Position numbers and translations under genes: made by a program | NCBI RefSeq assembly: GCF_003387575.1 | Contig: NZ_QUAB01000013.1 | Coordinates: 33,046-97,045, forward strand | Direction of reading: 5' to 3' | Source of the DNA: Microbacterium bovistercoris | GTDB lineage: Bacteria; Actinomycetota; Actinomycetes; Actinomycetales; Microbacteriaceae | Length of the DNA stretch: 64,000 nt | The notes under the pieces: generated by a model | What the model was told of the DNA's origin: nothing | Database searches by the model: none | The model's input: only the letters and a program-made list of their open reading frames with translations | Shown here: piece by piece, positions 59,387-64,000 of the stretch | How the letters are laid out: each line of letters starts with the position of its first letter | Position numbering within the stretch: the first letter of the stretch is position 1

Positions 59387-62059
59387 ATGTCGAGACAACG
59401 CACTCGTCTGATCGCGGTCACCTCCGCGTTCGGCGTCGCCGCGTCCTTGGCGATCGCGCCCGTCGCGTTCGCCGACGATGCCACTGACCCGGTCGACACG
59501 CCGACCACGGACACGCCCTCGCAGGTCCTGGACATCAACGCCGAGGTGCAGACGACGGATGCGGCGAAGGCCGCGACCACGTACCTCGCCGACAACAAGG
59601 ACACGTTCGGCATCGACACCTCCGACGTGAAGGTCGTCGGCACGGCCGGCTCGCAGGGCACCGAGACGGTCCGCCTGCAGCAGACCGTGAACGACGTCCC
59701 GGTGTTCGGCGCCCAGTACCTCGTGCACATGAAATCGGATGCCGACAGCACGACGATCCTCAGCGCGAACGGCACGTACCTGACCGACCTCGACGTCGAT
59801 ACGACGGCGGATGCCACGGCCGAGCAGGCCGCAGCGCAGGCCGAGGCGTACATCCGCGAGCAGCTGATGCGCGGCAAGATGGTCGCCGGCGACCCGCTGA
59901 AGGTCGAGACGAAGTCCGAGGGGCTCGTCGTCGTGCCGGACGGCTCGGGCGCGCTCGCGTACAACATCCAGGTCAGCACCTCGAACCCCGAGGACGGCAC
60001 GCCCGTCATCAAGAACGTGTACGTCGACGCCGACACCGCGTGGCCGATGTTCGCGCTCGACGCGATCCACATGCAGGACTGGACCGGAGACCCGGTCGAG
60101 GGCACCGGTGTGCTCACCTCGGGTGAGAAGGTGTCGCTGCAGCTGACCAAGAACCACGACAACCAGTACCTGTTCCTGGACCAGTCGCGCCTGCCCGGAT
60201 CCGAGGCTGAGGTCGCGACCTTCGACGGAAGCAAGTACGAGGTCACGCAGCTGGCCGGCGTCTGGCCGAAGAGCCTGACCGACATCTACTGGGGCTCGAC
60301 GCCCGACTTCGGGAGCGCAGCGACGGATGCCGGGCTCGTGGACGCGCACGTCAACGCAGGCAAGGTGCTGGACTACTACAAGGGTCTCGGCCGCGACGGC
60401 CTGGACGGCAAGGGCACCGACGTCACCTCGGTGGTCGGCGTGACCTACTACCACCAGCCGTTCGTGAACGCCTTCTGGGACGGCAAGAAGATGGTCTACG
60501 GCTCGGGAGACGCCGAGTACAGGCCGATGTCGTCCGAGGTCGACGTGGTCGGCCACGAGATGACCCACGGCGTCATCGAGCACACCGCCAGCCTGGTCTA
60601 CGCGGGCCAGTCCGGCGCGATGAACGAGGGTTTCGCCGACTACTTCGGCAACGCGCTCGACGTGCAGGAGTCCGGCATGTCGATGGACGACCCGAACGCG
60701 GGCCTGCTCGGCGAGGACCTCTGCCGCACGCTCTCGCCGCGCGACTGCGCGATGCGCGACCTGGCCGACGGCCGTCACATCTCGACCTACCTGGGCATGC
60801 CGCTCGAGCAGGACAACGCGGGCGTGCACTACAACTCGACGATCTTCTCGGGCGCCCTGTGGGACATCCGCAAGAACATCGGCGGCGAGAAGGCCGACGC
60901 CCTCGTCTATAAGGCGCTCAGCGAGTACATGACCCCGCTCGACGACTTCGTCGCCGGACGCAAGGCTGTGGAGCAGGCCGCGCGCGACCTGAAGATGCCG
61001 ATGGGGCCGGTCGAGTCGGCGTTCAACAAGCACGGCATCAAGGAGAACTGGCAGCAGCTCGCCGGCGACTCCACGCGCCTGATGAAGGACATCTGGACCG
61101 AGCGCACCGGACCGGCTGCGGCCGGTGGCTGGTGGGTCATGTCGCAGACCAGCGTGAACCAGGAGCCGTACGCGATCTACTCCGGCCGCACCGACGGCAC
61201 CGGCGAGAGGATCAAGATCTCGGACGCGCTGCCCGACCAGCGCCCCGACATGCCCAAGCGCTACAACGTGCTGCCGGCCACCGACGGCAAGAACGTCGCC
61301 TGGTGGGCGTGGGGCTCGACGCAGGCCAACCTGATGATCGCGCCGGTCGACGGCAGCGGTGAGCCGAAGCAGATCGGCTTCGCCAGCAGCCCGTCGTTCC
61401 TGAACATCGACGGCGACTGGGTCACCTGGACCTCGCCGGTGTACGGCAGGCCGAAGCAGTATTACGTGAACGTCAACGAGCCGAACAAGGTGATCCCGGT
61501 GGACACCACGTACCACATCGGCAGCGCTTACGGCTCGATCAACGACGGCCGCATGGTGTACATGAAGAGCTGGCCCGACGCCCAGGGGTATCACCTCAAC
61601 CTCTTCGTGCGCGATCTCGCGACCGGCACCGAGACGATGATCCCGGAGATCACGCCGGATGCGAACAACCCGAACGCCGGCCTGTACGCACCCAAGGCGC
61701 TGGACGACCGCATCGTGCTCGGCGCCGACCTGAAGGCCGGCCCGCGCACCGGGATCATGTCGATGAACTGGGAGGGCGGCGACCGCAAGGTCATCGTCGA
61801 CGAGCTCAGCGACGACGCACCGGTGCTCGGCGGCTACGAGGCGACCGATCAGGCCGTGACCTTCGAGGACTGGCCGGGCGACATGCCGCCGAAGGTCTTC
61901 CAGGTCGGCATCGACGGCGGCGACGTCCTGCCGATGTCGTGCGCGACGGGAATGCAGCTGCCTGTCGCCGCCGACGAGGGCACCCGCGCGGTGTGGCTGG
62001 ACACCTCGTACGGCGACACCTCGCTGGTCGTGCGCGACAAGCCGCGCCAGCAGTGCTGA
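59387..62059 (+). CDS. Secreted M4 family metalloprotease with long C-terminal beta-rich part
   Basis: A protein of 890 residues from ATG 59387 (TGGAG upstream; ATG 59342 would put 15 polar residues before the signal). A Sec signal peptide covers about 1-29, ending APVAFA. The FTP/PepSY propeptide follows to about 210 (TVRLQQTVNDVPVFGAQYLVH). The catalytic domain has VVGHEMTHGVIEH (His390, Glu391, His394) and AMNEGFADYFG as third ligand, then AGVHYNSTIFSGALWDI. After about 570 come some 320 residues of repeated beta strands (VSWW-like AWWAWGSTQ, GDWVTWTS, ALDDRIVLG), likely a propeller. Standard thermolysins lack that part. The regulator gene is divergent. Confidence 0.93.
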   Translation: MSRQRTRLIAVTSAFGVAASLAIAPVAFADDATDPVDTPTTDTPSQVLDINAEVQTTDAAKAATTYLADNKDTFGIDTSDVKVVGTAGSQGTETVRLQQTVNDVPVFGAQYLVHMKSDADSTTILSANGTYLTDLDVDTTADATAEQAAAQAEAYIREQLMRGKMVAGDPLKVETKSEGLVVVPDGSGALAYNIQVSTSNPEDGTPVIKNVYVDADTAWPMFALDAIHMQDWTGDPVEGTGVLTSGEKVSLQLTKNHDNQYLFLDQSRLPGSEAEVATFDGSKYEVTQLAGVWPKSLTDIYWGSTPDFGSAATDAGLVDAHVNAGKVLDYYKGLGRDGLDGKGTDVTSVVGVTYYHQPFVNAFWDGKKMVYGSGDAEYRPMSSEVDVVGHEMTHGVIEHTASLVYAGQSGAMNEGFADYFGNALDVQESGMSMDDPNAGLLGEDLCRTLSPRDCAMRDLADGRHISTYLGMPLEQDNAGVHYNSTIFSGALWDIRKNIGGEKADALVYKALSEYMTPLDDFVAGRKAVEQAARDLKMPMGPVESAFNKHGIKENWQQLAGDSTRLMKDIWTERTGPAAAGGWWVMSQTSVNQEPYAIYSGRTDGTGERIKISDALPDQRPDMPKRYNVLPATDGKNVAWWAWGSTQANLMIAPVDGSGEPKQIGFASSPSFLNIDGDWVTWTSPVYGRPKQYYVNVNEPNKVIPVDTTYHIGSAYGSINDGRMVYMKSWPDAQGYHLNLFVRDLATGTETMIPEITPDANNPNAGLYAPKALDDRIVLGADLKAGPRTGIMSMNWEGGDRKVIVDELSDDAPVLGGYEATDQAVTFEDWPGDMPPKVFQVGIDGGDVLPMSCATGMQLPVAADEGTRAVWLDTSYGDTSLVVRDKPRQQC

Positions 62060-62076
62060 CGCAGTAACAGCGGATC

Positions 62077-62112
62077 GAAGGGTCCGGCGGGCGAATGCCC
62101 GCCGGACCCTTC
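62077..62112 (+). terminator. Strong terminator after the M4 protease gene
   Basis: A perfect 16-base stem GAAGGGTCCGGCGGGC / GCCCGCCGGACCCTTC around the loop GAAT, 17 bases after the stop codon. Just after it lie two 18-base tandem units with core TGTGGGGCGCGTCTG (about 62117-62152). Confidence 0.93.
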
Positions 62113-62259
62113 TGTGTTGTGGGGCGCGTCTGTGGTGTGGGGCGCGTCTGCGTCCGGCATCCGCGGTGATGCAAGGAGGTTCCTGCAGGTGCTCGGGCGC
62201 GGCCAGAGGCACTTACCTCTTCCCACGCGTGGGGCAGCAGTTGCCGCGGCATCCGGGCA

Positions 62260-62306
62260 TGAATGAGCGGGTCTTGAACCCGGCGACCTCACGACGATGA
62301 GTCGTG
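62260..62306 (-). other. tRNA-like 3' half, possibly a tRNA relic
   Basis: Read on the minus strand, CACGA-CTCATCG-TCGTG (62306-62290) has the shape of an anticodon arm with a 7-base loop and CAT at the anticodon position. AGGTCG follows as variable loop, then a T-arm-like stem with TTCAAGA in the loop (62283-62267). The expected D-arm is poor, and acceptor ends do not pair. It overlaps the last codons of the HepT gene. It is not a working tRNA gene. Confidence 0.35.
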
Positions 62307-62651
62307 CGTCGTCTCCTCGCCGAGCAGCAGATCCAACCGGGAGATCAGTTCCGGGATCCGTTCGGATGCTGCCACCCAGACGACGCCGTCATCGACGACC
62401 GCATAGGCGTGCGCCAGCACGTTGCGCAACCCGACGATGCGATGCAGCTCCGGGATCTGGTCCGCTGTCTCGGCATCCACTCGGCGCAGGCTGTTGAGCG
62501 CTTCTCCCACGATCTCGAGCTGACGTTCAACGGCCGAGCGACGAAGCGCGTCGGAGCGGTAGCCGATCTCATCGAGACCACTGACAAACTCCGTGACCCG
62601 CTTCGCAGCTTCCCGCGCGTCCCAGAGGAGTGCTGCAGCCTCAGGCCGCAT
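62289..62651 (-). CDS. hepT: HepT-like HEPN ribonuclease toxin
   Basis: A protein of 120 residues from ATG 62651. It is the DUF86/HepT family: REAAKRVTEFVSGLDE, RSAVERQLEIVGEALNSLRR and the active motif R-x4-H-x-Y as RNVLAHAY (Arg76, His81, Tyr83). HepT cleaves RNA and is silenced when its partner MntA adds adenylates to the tyrosine. The MntA gene lies directly upstream and overlaps by 11 bases. The C-terminal codons (THDSSS) coincide with a tRNA-like sequence. Confidence 0.88.
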   Translation of the reverse strand: MRPEAAALLWDAREAAKRVTEFVSGLDEIGYRSDALRRSAVERQLEIVGEALNSLRRVDAETADQIPELHRIVGLRNVLAHAYAVVDDGVVWVAASERIPELISRLDLLLGEETTHDSSS

Positions 62652-62946
62652 AGAGTTCCTTCGCCGATGCGAGCGCCCGCTCTCGGAAGTACGGATTGCG
62701 CACAGCATCCGACATCACCAGGTCAACCGTGCGTCCGAAGAAGCACTCAAGGTCCTCCTTCAGGCCGAAGTAGGCGTCGAATGCGTCATCCGAGTCGGGC
62801 GCGAGATCGACGAGTAGGTCGACGTCGCTCCGCTCAGGATCGAAGTCGCCCGTGACCGCCGACCCGAAGACTCGAAGGCGCCGGACACCGTGAGAACGCG
62901 CGATGCGCGCGAGCTCATCCGCATCCACCTCGATCTTCAAGCCCAT
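62641..62946 (-). CDS. mntA: MntA-like minimal nucleotidyltransferase antitoxin
   Basis: A protein of 101 residues from ATG 62946. The nucleotidyltransferase motif is VRRLRVFGSAVTGDFDPERSDVDLLVDL, with Gly28-Ser29 and Asp41/Asp43. MntA inactivates HepT by adenylylation of its active-site tyrosine. The start is supported by a likely -10 box six bases upstream (leaderless) and by the family length. It precedes hepT in the usual antitoxin-first order. The frame extends upstream to 63126 but that part is not conserved. Confidence 0.87.
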   Translation of the reverse strand: MGLKIEVDADELARIARSHGVRRLRVFGSAVTGDFDPERSDVDLLVDLAPDSDDAFDAYFGLKEDLECFFGRTVDLVMSDAVRNPYFRERALASAKELYAA

Positions 62947-62952
62947 GCTACG

Positions 62953-62992
62953 AGTGTACCGACCCCGGTACGAGAAGGTCCGCGAACCTTCT
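62953..62992 (-). promoter_or_regulatory. Likely leaderless promoter and operator of mntA-hepT
   Basis: TACACT (62958-62953 on the minus strand) lies six bases before the mntA ATG. Farther upstream AGAAGGT/ACCTTCT (62973-62979 and 62986-62992) forms a 7-base inverted repeat with a 6-base centre, a possible autoregulatory site. The next 180 bases up to the neighbouring gene show nothing recognisable. Confidence 0.5.
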
Positions 62993-63175
62993 ACTCGATG
63001 CCGTCGCCTGGTGTTACTCGAACGGCGGCGACTGGATCCGTCGCGTCGCGCTGTAGCCGAGCACGAGAAGAGCCCCGTGCCGAGAAGGGCCACTCCCTCC
63101 GGTGTCAGCGTAAACTCCATCAGCATCCGCGCCAGTACTGCGCCCCAAACGCTGGGTCTGCTGAGCCGGTCCGCA

Positions 63176-63829
63176 CTACCTGCCGTCCGGATGCGGCACA
63201 GTGCGATAAGCCCAAACAGAGGCTAGCGCCAACCACGCGAAGCTGCCCACGACCGCGAGCCACAGGAGTGCCACGCCTGCGGGCCCGGAGGAGAGCGCCG
63301 CCCCTGCCGCGAACGCCACGACGATGATGAGGCCTACGACACGGGAGAGCATCGCGCGCCTCTTCTCTTCGCAGGCGCTGAAGTGGCGGGCGAGGAGGAG
63401 TGCGGCCACGGCGAACGCGACGAACTCGGCGGCGCCGAGTGCGAGGTGCAGCATGCCACTGACGCTCATGCTCGCCTCGGCTCCAGGTGGGAATCCCTCG
63501 ACAGGGTCCGGGCGAAACACGCCCGCCAGTCCGATCGCCACGCCAGCTACGATGATCGCGCCTCCTGCGCCACGACCGCGGCCCTGGATCGCCCGCAGCA
63601 TGCCCCACCCGGCGACGACCACCATGATGCCGGTGAGTGCGAAGTTCAGAGTCTGCGGCCAGCCACCCTCGCCGAGGGTGAGCAGGCTCAACGCGTGCGC
63701 CGAAAGATCGAAGCCCTCGCGGGTGAGCGCAAGGATCAGGCCGAAGACCAGGTAGAACGGACCAGCGACGACACCCCATCCGAGCATCGATCGGGTGATC
63801 GCCGCGCGCGAGTCGAATCCATCAGCCAT
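63176..63829 (-). CDS. DUF998-type membrane protein
   Basis: A protein of 217 residues from ATG 63829. Six hydrophobic segments are visible, starting GWGVVAGPFYLVFGLILAL, with DLSAHALSLLTLGEGGWPQTLNFALTGIMVVVAGWG, the characteristic H-x3-S...N(F) region of DUF998, and VFRPDPVEGFPPGAE between segments. The function of DUF998 proteins is not known. It stands alone between a toxin-antitoxin pair and an insertion-sequence end. Upstream in-frame codons to 63946 run into the insertion-sequence end and are unlikely to be translated. Confidence 0.8.
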   Translation of the reverse strand: MADGFDSRAAITRSMLGWGVVAGPFYLVFGLILALTREGFDLSAHALSLLTLGEGGWPQTLNFALTGIMVVVAGWGMLRAIQGRGRGAGGAIIVAGVAIGLAGVFRPDPVEGFPPGAEASMSVSGMLHLALGAAEFVAFAVAALLLARHFSACEEKRRAMLSRVVGLIIVVAFAAGAALSSGPAGVALLWLAVVGSFAWLALASVWAYRTVPHPDGR

Positions 63830-63935
63830 GATGGAACGATAACCGAATAATCTGAAATCCGAAAGACCTTGAATCGCACTCTCAGGACTCACTGGAAAGA
63901 GACGGGACTGCTGCACGGATAGGTGACAGTTTCGG

Positions 63936-64000
63936 TTAGGCCGCAAGGACCAGGTTCTGGTTCATGATGGTCTCGAATTCGACGGGCGTCAAACGGCCCA
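63936..64000 (-). mobile_element. 3' end of an IS3-family transposase, cut by window edge
   Basis: On the minus strand the last 20 codons before a TAA stop (63938-63936) read GRLTPVEFETIMNQNLVLAA. The LTPVEFE segment is the usual C-terminus of the IS3-family OrfB integrase. The element's terminal repeat probably lies within the next 40 bases (about 63895-63935), but its exact end cannot be fixed without the other end. Confidence 0.75.

Noticed and set aside
57349..60285. Open frame of 978 codons on the minus strand
   Set aside because: It spans parts of three well-supported genes in other frames (oxidoreductase, regulator, protease) and shows no family features beyond that.
59321..62212. Open frame of 963 codons opposite the M4 protease
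   Set aside because: Mirror frame of a strongly coding gene; composition is that of an antisense shadow.
62221..62234. Palindrome CCCACGCGTGGG considered as a regulatory site
   Set aside because: It lies between a terminated gene and the end of a convergent gene, with no promoter nearby; likely chance in GC-rich DNA.

Overview
This is GC-rich (roughly two-thirds G+C), densely packed actinobacterial DNA. The gene styles (single-chain Wzz/tyrosine-kinase proteins, an RmlC-RmlD fusion, GTG starts, likely leaderless promoters, the truA/rplM/rpsI/glmM block, a choice-of-anchor G type protein) suggest Microbacteriaceae, most likely Microbacterium. That assignment is inference from gene content.\n\nPositions 1-45,600 are one large cell-surface polysaccharide region. 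Left part (1-9,525): glycosyltransferases, a pyruvyltransferase-like protein, a chain-length/tyrosine-kinase protein, an O-antigen-ligase-like polymerase and two convergent paralogues of an unrecognised PP-loop (QueC-like) enzyme. Next (9,593-16,372): two acyltransferases, two VanZ-like proteins, a Tat-exported surface protein, and an AbiE-like toxin-antitoxin pair sitting between an intact acyltransferase gene and a broken second copy of its 3' end. Then (16,658-34,143): a second polysaccharide cluster. Its core is an 11-gene, mostly overlapping minus-strand operon running from 31,726 down to 18,637: Wzz/kinase, glycosyltransferases, a sialyltransferase-like protein, NeuA, a three-part CBS-NeuB-TIM-barrel protein and an ABC exporter. 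A second polymerase and a GT11 fucosyltransferase-like gene flank it. Then (34,316-42,487): an HprK-like/PqqD fusion, a nucleotidyltransferase and a stand-alone PqqD protein, followed by sugar-nucleotide genes (ugd, rmlCD, rmlB, rmlA, galE). An AbiL/RloAB-type defence pair (42,571-44,450) and an LCP ligase (44,522-45,538) close the region.\n\nFrom 45,600 on the content is mainly core and metabolic: a membrane-tethered ECF sigma factor behind a strongly structured intergenic element, glmM, rpsI, rplM, an endonuclease/phosphatase-like protein and truA; then an acyl-CoA ligase, TetR regulator and AidB-like dehydrogenase; a flavin disulfide oxidoreductase; a secreted M4 metalloprotease with a divergent LuxR-type regulator; a HepT/MntA toxin-antitoxin pair; a DUF998 membrane protein; and the 3' end of an IS3-family transposase cut by the window edge.\n\nTogether the sugar genes could supply dTDP-rhamnose, UDP-glucuronate, UDP-galactose and a CMP-nonulosonate. 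Two polymerases, two tyrosine kinases, one ABC exporter and one LCP protein point to at least two surface glycans. At least three families of short interspersed repeats occur between genes and, in two places, inside coding sequence. No rRNA gene, complete tRNA gene or CRISPR array was seen.
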